A stretch of 64,000 nucleotides of DNA from an uncultured Clostridia bacterium (GTDB lineage: Bacteria; Bacillota; Clostridia; Peptostreptococcales; Anaerovoracaceae). The position numbers and the translations under genes are program-made. The notes under the pieces were generated by a model. The model saw only the letters and a list, made by a program, of their open reading frames with translations. It ran no database searches and was not told the origin of the DNA. The stretch's first letter is position 1, and every line of letters begins with the position of its first letter. Location: positions 183,686 to 247,685 of the forward strand of contig CALIYX010000023.1 in the NCBI GenBank assembly GCA_938049335.1, written 5' to 3'. This document shows, piece after piece, positions 54,408 through 63,417 of the stretch.

Positions 54408-57400
54408 TTAAGCTTTCATGCAGATTCTCCTGCGATAAAATATTGCTAAGATTAGTCCTAATAAAGCCATAAACAAAGTTATAGCTTTATCAAGTTCAAA
54501 ACCCACATCCCCCGTATTAGGAATATTTGTATTGCTTCTGATAGTGTTGCTATTTGCAATACTAATCTTACGACCTGAATCTATATTTCCGCTTGCGGTT
54601 ATGTTTGTATGCGTACTTGACGTTGGAATTGTAATCATATCCTTGTCATACTTTGCTGTATAGCTTAGGTCCTTGTTTATTATTGTTTCATCATCTAAAG
54701 CAAGGTTTTCGTCATCAAGCCAGCTTGGATTTGCTATATGCCATCCCATATCTGCTGTTATTTCAGGCTTAGTTAGGTCAGCTATTTTATACTCACCTGT
54801 GTTGCGCACATAGTATTTTTGCGTACCCACAAGGTTTCCATTTTCACCTTTTTTGAAAAGTACTGATACGTAATCATCTGAAGGCTTATCATCATCTGTT
54901 TCTAGTGTATGGTCTGGTATTATAGGATCAAGATCTTTGATAGCTGTAATTCTTACAGTTTTGGTTGCTGTTTTTCCTGACTGAGGATGACTTACTGCTA
55001 CTGTGATGTCTGCAAAATCCCCTGACTTACTAAGTTTATTCACTTCTTCCCAATTCTTAATATTGATATGGTCTGCTAAATTCGCTCCGATTTCATCAGT
55101 CGATTTTGCTTGTACTAATTTAATTATATCTTCATATTTATAATTAGGAGCCTTACTTACTTCTATTTCTGCATCTCTTGCTTCAATTACAGGAACTCCT
55201 ATATCATCTATCTTAACATCATAATCCATTACTGATCCCGAGCTATGAGTTGCTTTAAATGTATAGTTACCATTTTTATTAACTTTGTATATATAATCAC
55301 TCATGTCTGTAGGCCATTTTTTGTCTGCTAGATTGATTTCTGTTCCATCTGGAAGCACGATATTTTGAATAATCGCAGTGCTATTATTCGGTATAAACGC
55401 ATTTATATTTATGTTTCTTTCGTATTTACCTGGCACCTTATCTACAGTATGTGAAAAATCAACAAACTCACCTTCATAATATACTTTTGTAGTAGGTGGT
55501 CCTCCCCAAGGCTGTGCAGATTTAAATGGAAATCTTTGTCTAGATGTATATACAAAGATTTTTTTTAAATTTGGACTGTCTATTATATCAGCATTGTAAC
55601 CATCTCCTAATTCAGTTATTGATTTAGGTATTTTCAGTGTTTCAATTTCCGTACCCTTGAACGCATAATTACCTATACTTTCTAATTTACTGTTTCTACC
55701 TATCTTCACTTCTTTTATATTAGTATTTATAAACGCAGCTCCTCCAATCACCTTAACTGAATCAGGTATTTCAATATAACTTATATTTGCATTTGAAAAA
55801 GCTTCTACACCAATGCTCTCTAAGTTATCAGGTAATTTTATAGAATTTATTGTACAATTTCTAAACGCTCTAAACGGAATATTTTTTATCTTAGATTTAG
55901 GTGAGAATGTTATATTCAACGGCTTTGTAGTGCCTACAAATGCGTTGAAATCCAAACTTTCAACACTATTTGGTATGTTTATATATGAAACATTTGAATT
56001 TATAAATGTATATCCTGGTATAAAATTAATAGGATATTTTAAATCATTCTTCTCTAACTCACTAGGAATATTTGCGACTTCATTTGTACCAACATATCTG
56101 ATTAGTTCTTTATTTATTGTATCATATATATAATCATCTATTCTTGTTACACCCTTCCAATACACTATCGGATTATTACCACCCCATGGTTCTCCACTAA
56201 GTTTAGTTCTTATTCTATTAGGAATATGTATTTCTTTTAAATTTGGTGTATCTATAAATAAACTAGAATTATGATATTCGAGTGATTTGGGCATAGTGAA
56301 ACTTTCTATCTTTGTGTGAGAAATAAAAGAATCATAGATTTTTTTTACTCCTTCTGGTAATACAAGAACACTTAAATTAGTACTAGCAAATGCAGATTTG
56401 CCAATTTCTTGTAGCTTACTGTCTTTATCAAAATTTATATTTTCAAGACCTGAGCTATAAAATACTCCATCCTCTAAGATTTCCACTGATTTGGGTATAG
56501 TTATTGATTTAAGATTCGTCTTGCTAAAAGCATACTCTCTAATTTTTGATAACCTGCAGCCATTGCCAAAAGTTATATTTTTTAAATTAGATTCAAAAAA
56601 AGCATGCTCATTAATGCTAGATACTGAAGATGGTATATCTATATTCTCTAAAGTTGTTTTTGCAAAAGCATACTTATCGATTACCTCTATACTATTAGGT
56701 AAAACAACTGACTTTAATTTTGTGTTGTCAAATGCATGTTCTGGGATTTCCTTAAGCTTACTATCTGAAGAGAAAGTAATATCGACGGGTTTATGTATTT
56801 CACTAAATGTATATGGTTCAATCTTTTTTATTGTACTTGGCACACTTATCGATGATACATCTGCATTTAAAAATGCAGAAGCTGAAATACATTCAACAGG
56901 AAATTTATTTCCATTCTTTACAAGTTCACTGGGAATATCTATTCTTGCATTAGGCTCTGTTCCCACATATTTTAAAATGCTTTTAATTGTTGAGTCATAA
57001 ATGTAGTTATCAATTTTATAAATACCTTTCCAGTAAACTACGCCAGACTTATTGCTCCAAGGTTCGCCAGTAATTTCACCTCTTAATTTAGTTGGAATAT
57101 GAATTTCACGAAGTGGCTCGGTATTAAAGAAAGCTCTATTGTCTATTTTATTTACAGAATTTGGTATTGTAATGTTAGTCAGTGGTGTTCTGTCGAAAAC
57201 ACTGCTACCAATGCTTTTTAGTTGGGAATTATTTCCGAAAGTTATACTGTTAAGAGATGATAATGCAAATGCACTGTTTTCTATATTTTTTACAGAATCA
57301 GGGATAACTATTGATTTTAATGATGATCCATAAAAACAATTACTACCAATAATAGTTAGTCCATTTGGTAATGATATTGATTTTATTTTTGCATCTATAA

Positions 57401-58871
57401 ACGCAGATTCACCTAATTCCGTAATTTTACTATTCGGAGAAAAGGTGATATCCACATCCTTCTTCATTCCTGCGAATGCATATCCATCTATACTTTTAAT
57501 ACTCTCAGGAATGTTTATTGATGATATATTAGAATCACTAAATGTATTCTTTCCTATCCCTTCTACTGGGTACTTTTTCCCATCTATTTCAAATTCATTT
57601 GGAATGTTAACATTTGCATTTGCTTCAGTGCCTAGATATCTTATTATTTTTCTATCTGGAATATCAAAAACAAATTGCCCTATTTTTATTACATCCTTCC
57701 AATATACTATTGTATTGTTATCACCCCATGGCTCACCATCTATTTGCCCTTTTAATTTACTAGGTATGTGTATTTCTTTGAGTAACTCAATCGCTGAAAA
57801 AGCAGAGGTGTCTATATTATTTACTGAATCTGGGATTGTAATCGTTCTCAGTTTTGTAGAAGAAAAAGCAGAGTTACCTATACTCTCTACTGAGTTAGGT
57901 ATATCTATAAATTCTAAAGATGTATTATCAAAACAATTCTCAGGAATTGATTTCAAATTGCTATTATTTGCAAATGTAACAGTTTTTAATTTTTCTGAAT
58001 TTGAAAAAATACCCTTTCCCATTTCTTTGACCGTAGAAGGTATATGTATAGAATTGATACCGATATTACTAAATCCTTGTTCACCGATGATTTCTAAACC
58101 TTCATTAAGTTTTACACTCGAAAGCAAAGGATTGTTACGAAATCCCTCTTTACCAATTTCTTTAACACTAGGTGGGATAACTACACTTGTGAGTTGATAT
58201 CCCGCAAATGCTCTGTCACCTATTTTCTCTACAGGAACGCCATTAAATTCGCTTGGTATTACTACATCTTTTGGAGCATCTGATCTCTGTGAATATCCAA
58301 CTATCGTCCTTGACTCTGCATTGAAGTCAAAGAATTCCTCTGGAGTATTTGCAGGAGCCTCATTCATTGCAATTGGTGGTTCGCTTTGATTGGACTCAGT
58401 TTCACTTGTAGATTCTGTTCCTTTGTTTTCCTCATTGACCGAATTTGGAAGTTTAAGATTTTCAACTTTTGTTCCACTGAATGCATCAGTAGCAGCACTT
58501 TCCAGCTGGCTACCAGCACCGAAGCTAACAGTTTCTAGATTGCTTGATCCAGAAAATGCTGAACTTCCAATTGTTCTGACTGATGAAGGAATTACTACAC
58601 TAGTTATCTGGCAACCTGCAAACGCTCGACTGCCTATTTTTTCTACTGATACACCATTAATTTCGCTAGGAATTACAACATTCTTAGGTGCATCTGGACT
58701 TTGAGAATAGCCAGTAATAGTCTTTGTGTTTGGATCAAAGTCAAAGAACTCTTCTGGAGTACCTGTTGAATCGGCATAAGATGTGATTGACGGCATACAG
58801 TAACCCGCTACTATCACAAACGTCAGTAACAAAACGAAAAGTTTTTTGACAGTGTTTTTGAGTACTTTCAT
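54408..58871 (-). CDS. Giant BspA-type leucine-rich-repeat surface protein
   Basis: This secreted protein has 1487 residues. A signal peptide (about 1-34, cut after YADS) is followed by a repeated N-terminal module: FFDFDPNTKTITGYS (about 42) and FFDFNAESRTIVGYS (about 182). The rest to about 1110 is LRR_5 repeats of the type LESIGVEAFSNANISYIEIP. Within it a longer module with VVYWKGIYKIDNYIYD-like starts recurs three times. Residues about 1110-1400 are beta domains of Rib/Bacterial-Ig type. The anchor is IPNTGDVG, a membrane segment and RRRICMKA. BspA-type LRR proteins bind host proteins and other bacteria. It is transcribed alone. Confidence 0.9.
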   Translation of the reverse strand: MKVLKNTVKKLFVLLLTFVIVAGYCMPSITSYADSTGTPEEFFDFDPNTKTITGYSQSPDAPKNVVIPSEINGVSVEKIGSRAFAGCQITSVVIPSSVRTIGSSAFSGSSNLETVSFGAGSQLESAATDAFSGTKVENLKLPNSVNEENKGTESTSETESNQSEPPIAMNEAPANTPEEFFDFNAESRTIVGYSQRSDAPKDVVIPSEFNGVPVEKIGDRAFAGYQLTSVVIPPSVKEIGKEGFRNNPLLSSVKLNEGLEIIGEQGFSNIGINSIHIPSTVKEMGKGIFSNSEKLKTVTFANNSNLKSIPENCFDNTSLEFIDIPNSVESIGNSAFSSTKLRTITIPDSVNNIDTSAFSAIELLKEIHIPSKLKGQIDGEPWGDNNTIVYWKDVIKIGQFVFDIPDRKIIRYLGTEANANVNIPNEFEIDGKKYPVEGIGKNTFSDSNISSINIPESIKSIDGYAFAGMKKDVDITFSPNSKITELGESAFIDAKIKSISLPNGLTIIGSNCFYGSSLKSIVIPDSVKNIENSAFALSSLNSITFGNNSQLKSIGSSVFDRTPLTNITIPNSVNKIDNRAFFNTEPLREIHIPTKLRGEITGEPWSNKSGVVYWKGIYKIDNYIYDSTIKSILKYVGTEPNARIDIPSELVKNGNKFPVECISASAFLNADVSSISVPSTIKKIEPYTFSEIHKPVDITFSSDSKLKEIPEHAFDNTKLKSVVLPNSIEVIDKYAFAKTTLENIDIPSSVSSINEHAFFESNLKNITFGNGCRLSKIREYAFSKTNLKSITIPKSVEILEDGVFYSSGLENINFDKDSKLQEIGKSAFASTNLSVLVLPEGVKKIYDSFISHTKIESFTMPKSLEYHNSSLFIDTPNLKEIHIPNRIRTKLSGEPWGGNNPIVYWKGVTRIDDYIYDTINKELIRYVGTNEVANIPSELEKNDLKYPINFIPGYTFINSNVSYINIPNSVESLDFNAFVGTTKPLNITFSPKSKIKNIPFRAFRNCTINSIKLPDNLESIGVEAFSNANISYIEIPDSVKVIGGAAFINTNIKEVKIGRNSKLESIGNYAFKGTEIETLKIPKSITELGDGYNADIIDSPNLKKIFVYTSRQRFPFKSAQPWGGPPTTKVYYEGEFVDFSHTVDKVPGKYERNININAFIPNNSTAIIQNIVLPDGTEINLADKKWPTDMSDYIYKVNKNGNYTFKATHSSGSVMDYDVKIDDIGVPVIEARDAEIEVSKAPNYKYEDIIKLVQAKSTDEIGANLADHINIKNWEEVNKLSKSGDFADITVAVSHPQSGKTATKTVRITAIKDLDPIIPDHTLETDDDKPSDDYVSVLFKKGENGNLVGTQKYYVRNTGEYKIADLTKPEITADMGWHIANPSWLDDENLALDDETIINKDLSYTAKYDKDMITIPTSSTHTNITASGNIDSGRKISIANSNTIRSNTNIPNTGDVGFELDKAITLFMALLGLILAIFYRRRICMKA

Positions 58872-59731
58872 ACTTTTAACTACCTTTCTTTAATAAACAA
58901 GTAATATTATTTTAGTCTAAAGATAAGCTGAATCTCCCTAACACTCTTTGCCTTTAATTTGGCGTCTTAAATCCTAATACTCTTCCTACTATATTTCTTT
59001 TTCCAAAAACCTTTCAAGCGATACAAAAATATATAACAACAAAATGAGCAAATTCAGAAACAGCAATACTAGTTTAGACACACCAAGAGTTATCATATAA
59101 GCCCATATTCTTGTCATTTATATAGAGAACTTTCTACAAAAAAATAGAGAACCCATAGAAAACAAAACAGATAGCTTTGATTTCTACCGCAACCGCTTCA
59201 CGTGTAGTTAACGAAGCAATTGCTTTCAAGTCCCCGTCAATTCCATTCAAGTTTATAGCAAGTCAAAATTAAAGTTTAATTATAGTTATTAAAGTCCTCC
59301 TTATTAAATTAAAATACGCTCCAATAATAAAATTCGATTTTTACCTCCTATACTAATATACAAATGCCAATACATTGGTCGCATCCATCGCATTAAGGTT
59401 TAAATATAGTCTTTATAAGTGGTTTAATCTCTTTATATATCAAAACGCAATACACCCTGTACGCTATAAAATTATAGCGGTACTACATTAGAATATTACA
59501 ATATTCAAAATAATGTCAACCTCTTTTTTTTCTTAATTCAGTAAAATTTTCTATCTAATCCATTTATTTCATTTAATTATATTTTAAACACTTCATCGCT
59601 TCCCATACTGATATTGTTTCCATGCATATTTTGTTTCAACAGACTGAAAAATTCCATATAAATACCCTCTTTACTAATTCTTAAGTAAAGAGGGTTAATA
59701 TCCATAATGGTTTAATACACTCAATATGACT
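58872..59731. other. Long intergenic region upstream of the LRR gene
   Basis: These 860 bases are AT-rich and hold no convincing gene. The part next to 58871 should carry the LRR promoter, and I cannot pick one safely. A hairpin ACCCTCTTTACT with AGTAAAGAGGGT lies at 59664-59695 and may end the operon at 59732. A short stretch at 59230-59254 resembles a conserved 16S rRNA segment. An open frame without ATG, IDGDLKAIASLTTREAVAVE-like, at 59142-59255 may be a gene remnant. Confidence 0.5.
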
Positions 59732-60201
59732 CTAAGCTTCATCCGTATAGTTTTTATCATAATAAATTTTGCAGGTTAAAAATATCAAAGATAAAAGGAT
59801 AACCATAATTACCGAGCCCAAAAACATATATACGTTAATATAGCTGAGCATAACCGAAACTGCTACCATAGGTATGATTGATATTGTTAATGTTTTTTTG
59901 GCTACTATTCCTCCTATCTTGGCTGTTCTCTCATCATGCATCTCATTATAAATACGAAGTAGAGCCTTTTCATCTTTCGCATATATTAGATTTCTCCCTA
60001 GGTAAAATGCAATTACCATATTAATTATCATTACAAGTCCAAGGTAAAAAACGTCATAAAGCTATGGAGATAATCATTTTCATATCCCCTTGTCAGTCTA
60101 TCCAAATTTATAAGACTTAGTAACGAAGCTATACTAATAGGTGACGTCATTAAATTTTGTCTTTGTATTTCTTTCTTTGCTTTTTCAAGTCTTTTATCCA
60201 T
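59732..60201 (-). pseudogene. Frameshifted small membrane protein gene
   Basis: ATG 60201 opens MDKRLEKAKKEIQRQNLMTS and runs to NDYLHSF, after which the frame is lost near 60055-60066. Reading one base out of step, the protein continues DVFYLGLVMIINMVIAFYLG, then DEKALLRIYNEMHDERTAKI and two membrane segments to 59732. Adding one base to the short A run (plus strand) would restore a protein of about 155 residues. Small membrane proteins of this type often follow a XRE regulator, as here with a 3-base gap. It may be a real lesion, a phase-variable site or a sequence error. Confidence 0.8.
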
Positions 60202-60204
60202 GAT

Positions 60205-60414
60205 TTAGACCTCCTCGTCTATATCTGTAAAATCAAATACATCTTCTATCTTTAGTCCAAAATGCCTAGCTATCTTATATGCTAGCGGTAGTGATGCAGT
60301 GTACTTTCCCACCTCTATTGATGTTATAGTTTGTCTTGTTGTTCCAACGATATCAGCAAGGTCCATCTGGGAGAGTCTATGCTCCTTACGCAGCTCCTTA
60401 ATTCTATTTTTCAT
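60205..60414 (-). CDS. XRE-family regulator, YozG-like
   Basis: This protein has 69 residues and consists of one helix-turn-helix domain: IKELRKEHRLSQMDLADIVG then TTRQTITSIEVGKYTASLPL. The second helix with RQTITSIEVGKY is typical of small Cro-like regulators paired with a membrane protein. It lies three bases before the membrane gene. A strong promoter and repeated GCAAAG sites directly upstream suggest autoregulation. Confidence 0.9.
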   Translation of the reverse strand: MKNRIKELRKEHRLSQMDLADIVGTTRQTITSIEVGKYTASLPLAYKIARHFGLKIEDVFDFTDIDEEV

Positions 60415-60452
60415 TAGTATCCTCTATTATCCTTTGATCAAAGATATAAATA

Positions 60453-60516
60453 GCAAAGTTTACTTTGCATTTTTAGTATAGTTCGCTTTGCATTTGTTGT
60501 CAAGTATACTTTGCAA
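60453..60516 (-). promoter_or_regulatory. Promoter and operator repeats of the XRE operon
   Basis: The minus strand has TTGACA (60498-60503), a 17-base spacer and TATACT (60475-60480), an almost consensus promoter. GCAAAG motifs occur at four places: a dyad GCAAAGTTTACTTTGC (60453-60468) after the -10 box, one in the spacer, and one before the -35 box. A protein binding all of them would block the promoter, fitting repression by the XRE protein. Confidence 0.7.
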
Positions 60517-60599
60517 AATATTTATATATGTATCAAAGTTTGTTATATACCAAAACATTGATATTTAATATAGCCTCATTGTTTCATGCCAATAAAAAA

Positions 60600-60616
60600 G
60601 ACCAGCTAAGCTGGTC
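60600..60616 (-). terminator. Terminator of the 60627 gene
   Basis: GACCAGCTAAGCTGGTC on the plus strand is a near-perfect short hairpin, and the minus strand continues with TTTTTTATT. It lies 11 bases past the stop. Confidence 0.85.
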
Positions 60617-60626
60617 ATAGTATAGG

Positions 60627-61621
60627 TTAAAATTCAATTTCGTATACAAATGTTTTTTTAGATTCTCGTTTAACTTCACTTGAAATATTAGTATTTGAAT
60701 TTGCCTTTACGAACTTTATTGCAGCATCTATTTTAACTGCATCAGACATCTTTATTCCAGAAGACTCAATTAGACTTATCTCCATTTTTTTATGTGTTAT
60801 AGGTCTATCTCCCATTCTAAGTTCAATTAAATTTAGGATGTCTGGTTCATGTTGTAAATATTTTAGATTAGGTCTAGTTGGCTCATGTCCAATAAATGTA
60901 GATTCAGCTGCAATTTCTACAGATTTGAATTTATCACTCGAATTTTTTATATTTACATCGGCATTCATCTTTCCTAATTTAGAAAGTTTTGCATTAAACT
61001 TCTCAGAAACATTTTTTTTACTTGATTCAGTACTCTCTTCTTTATATGTAACCTTAAAGTGTACTGCTCCTAAATCGTACGCTATTCTTTCTAATTCACA
61101 TACTCGTGCTTGTTTTAGCTGTTCAAAATAAAGATCTAAATCTATATAACATTTATTGTCGATTGGATCCATATAATATAGTTCTGAATCCTTCCTTGGA
61201 AAAAGATTAACATTGAACAAATTGAGACTCTCTCTATATATATTTAAGACTTTAAATCCATCAACTACATCAATATGTCCTATAGAACCATCACAAGTTC
61301 TACTCTCTTTATGTTTTTTATCCTTTTCTGTTATACATATAAGTTTTGGTAAATTTCGTTTTATATCCTTTAAATCAGAACTGAATATCGGATTCAATGT
61401 GTTTAAATCATTAACATCTTTTCGCTTTTCTATATCAGCTTTTACTGCTTCTACTTTACTTTTTGTTCCATCAACTATTTTTCCAAAAGCATGACTTACA
61501 TCATTTTTATCAAAAGTTCCATCATCATTTACATCAATGCGTTTAACAACCCCTTCTTTTGTCTTTCAATAAATCCTTTTAACTTGCTTTCTTTCTTTGA
61601 TTTTTCATCAATATTTTCCAT
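60627..61621 (-). pseudogene. Frameshifted gene with EF-hand-like segment
   Basis: ATG 61621, with AAAGGA ahead, opens MENIDEKSKKESKLKGFIE and reaches RQK. The frame is then lost in an A-rich tract near 61551-61565. One base out of step, the protein continues KRIDVNDDGTFDKNDVSHAF, an EF-hand-like or dockerin-like calcium loop, and runs without stop to 60627. The total would be about 331 residues. A later start (ATG 61397) gives a 256-residue product. The rest has VCELERIAYDLGAVHFKVTY and is of unknown family. It lies just after a 149-residue gene and upstream of no other gene. Confidence 0.7.
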
Positions 61622-61639
61622 CTTATTTATTCCTTTCGA

Positions 61640-62089
61640 TTATTGTAAATCCGTTTCTCTATATCTTGCAGAAATAAACCCAGTTATACTAATTAATGGA
61701 ATATTCCACTCTCCTGGTGTTTGAATTACACACAACACTTCATCGCGTAGTTCATTCTTTGCAGAAAATGCATATCTGCCCATTTCCTCATTTCCAGTAA
61801 TTCGTTCTATATTAGGCAAATAGCTATCTTTAAAATGATTTTCAAACAAATTCCAAATATCCACTGCAATATTACCTGTTAACACTACTTTTGATGTATA
61901 ATTTATTCCTACCTTACAGCGTTCCTTCTTGCCGTTTTCATCAGCCTTACAAACTTTTGTTGAACCCTTATCAAATGTCCATTCGGCATTCTGAAGCTCT
62001 GAGTATTTTGATACTATTAAATCTCTAAAATCAGACATTAGCTCTGTTATACATTTGCATGCTAGTTCAAAAATAAGTAGTTCTTGCAT
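61640..62089 (-). CDS. Hypothetical protein
   Basis: This soluble protein has 149 residues. The first part is helical (FELACKCITELMSDFRDLIV), the middle has WTFDKGSTKVCKADENG, and the C-terminal part has strands ending ITGFISARYRETDLQ. I do not recognise the family. It lies 18 bases downstream of the Mrr-type nuclease gene and 18 bases upstream of the EF-hand-like gene, so the three form a unit. Confidence 0.6.
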   Translation of the reverse strand: MQELLIFELACKCITELMSDFRDLIVSKYSELQNAEWTFDKGSTKVCKADENGKKERCKVGINYTSKVVLTGNIAVDIWNLFENHFKDSYLPNIERITGNEEMGRYAFSAKNELRDEVLCVIQTPGEWNIPLISITGFISARYRETDLQ

Positions 62090-62107
62090 AAAATCTCCCT
62101 TGACTCT

Positions 62108-63100
62108 TTATTCTTCACTAGGAATAGGTATATAAACCATTTTAAGTGGTATTATTTTCTTATATTTAGGACTTAAATCAGCATAATATTTTAGTATTAG
62201 ATCTACTAATTCTATGCCGTTTATTCCCCTAATAATTGGTGTGTTATCTAAATATTTCTGTGCATTCTTAGTGTAGTTTGAGAGTGTTACAAATACACCA
62301 TAGTCACCCTCTCTCATTGCGCCTTTTAAAGATTGTATTGTTGCTTCCTTTATGTCACTATCTTGGCTTTTAACCTGAACTAGTATACGTGGTGGTAGCT
62401 CATCCTTATATGCTGTTATATCAATTCCACTATCGCCTCCTTGCGGTGATACAATAGTTCTATATCCCATAACTCTAAAAAGATCAGCGACAAAATTCTC
62501 TAAATCATATCCTTTTAGCTGTCTGCTTAGCTCCTTCAATATAAAGTCCTTTGTGTTTTCAAGTATTTCTTCTGCTGTCACTTTTATTGTAGGATCTATC
62601 AAGACTGGTGGTAGATTTGGTTTATCAGATAAAGCGTTTAAGAATTCATCTTTATAATTTTTAACAGAAAAAAATGTTAGTGCTGAGCCGACCTCATAAA
62701 GTGCCCCCTGAGAAAATCTAGTTCGTGGGAAATTTTTTACCCATTTTACCTTTCTTATTTGCTGATATTCAACTTGTGATTGATCATATTCATAATCACC
62801 TTCAATAATTCCAATGTTAATCTCACGATTAATTTTTGATGGGAAAACTATATAATCACCAATTTGCACCTCATGACAAAATCTATATAGCATGCCCGCA
62901 CCTGTAGCAATACTACCTTTCTTTGCATCACTATACACTTTTGCATAGCTATCTTTAAAAGCCTCTCTATTAGCTGGAATTTTACTAAGATCCCCCATGT
63001 CTTGCCATCCTATGGCAATAATGTTCTTTTTTAGAAATAAGCTATCATCTAAAGTGTGTATTCCCCAAACTCTTCTGTTCTCTATTGTTTCAATTGACAT
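62108..63100 (-). CDS. Mrr-type restriction endonuclease
   Basis: This protein has 330 residues. The N-terminal part (about 8-125) has RRVWGIHTLDDSLFLKKNII and VQIGDYIVFPSKINREINIG, a PUA/EVE-like reader layout seen in Mrr-related nucleases. The C-terminal catalytic domain (about 190-290) has LENFVADLFRVMGY, then GGDSGIDITAYKDE and ILVQVKSQ, giving the Asp and Gln-x-Lys of the Mrr_cat PD-(D/E)XK fold. It probably cuts modified or foreign DNA. It is the first gene of a unit with two unknown genes. Confidence 0.88.
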   Translation of the reverse strand: MSIETIENRRVWGIHTLDDSLFLKKNIIAIGWQDMGDLSKIPANREAFKDSYAKVYSDAKKGSIATGAGMLYRFCHEVQIGDYIVFPSKINREINIGIIEGDYEYDQSQVEYQQIRKVKWVKNFPRTRFSQGALYEVGSALTFFSVKNYKDEFLNALSDKPNLPPVLIDPTIKVTAEEILENTKDFILKELSRQLKGYDLENFVADLFRVMGYRTIVSPQGGDSGIDITAYKDELPPRILVQVKSQDSDIKEATIQSLKGAMREGDYGVFVTLSNYTKNAQKYLDNTPIIRGINGIELVDLILKYYADLSPKYKKIIPLKMVYIPIPSEE

Positions 63101-63417
63101 TTCTTATGCCTTTCTTTGTTTATTTTGATATTATATAAAAACTTGTGCAACAATTATTATATCATTCAGAAACATTTATCACTAGAACTTTTTCGAAAAG
63201 ACAAACTTTTTAATTTAAAGATTTTATATCTGTGACATGGCTTTAAAATATTAAACAAAAAAAAGGTTATCATAACCATTATATGATTATAACGGCACTC
63301 TAAATTATCGTGTGGGTGTGGGTGAACTCTAAATTATCGTGTGGGTGCAAAAAATCCCTCCATAGGATATGATTGATTTGCAGTCTTAATATATCACTAT
63401 GAAGGGAGGAATTTATC
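63101..63417. other. Intergenic region with insertion-sequence end
   Basis: It contains an AT-rich part that probably carries the promoter of the Mrr-type gene, a small palindrome GGTTATCATAACC (63265-63277), and the end of the ISL3 element with a 22-base direct repeat (63297-63318 and 63326-63347). No gene is seen. Confidence 0.55.
63297..63347. repeat. Doubled terminal sequence of the ISL3 element
   Basis: ACTCTAAATTATCGTGTGGG plus TG occurs twice, 29 bases apart. The right copy abuts the transposase leader. One copy is probably the true IS end and the other a leftover end of an earlier copy. Confidence 0.65.

Noticed and set aside
61551..61565. Programmed -1 frameshifting in the EF-hand-like gene
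   Set aside because: The tract does not fit the X XXY YYZ slippery pattern and no following stem or pseudoknot is evident, so a lost base is simpler.
63297..63347. Two equal 22-base repeats as a CRISPR-like array
   Set aside because: Only two copies with a 7-base gap, next to a transposase leader. They are insertion-sequence ends.
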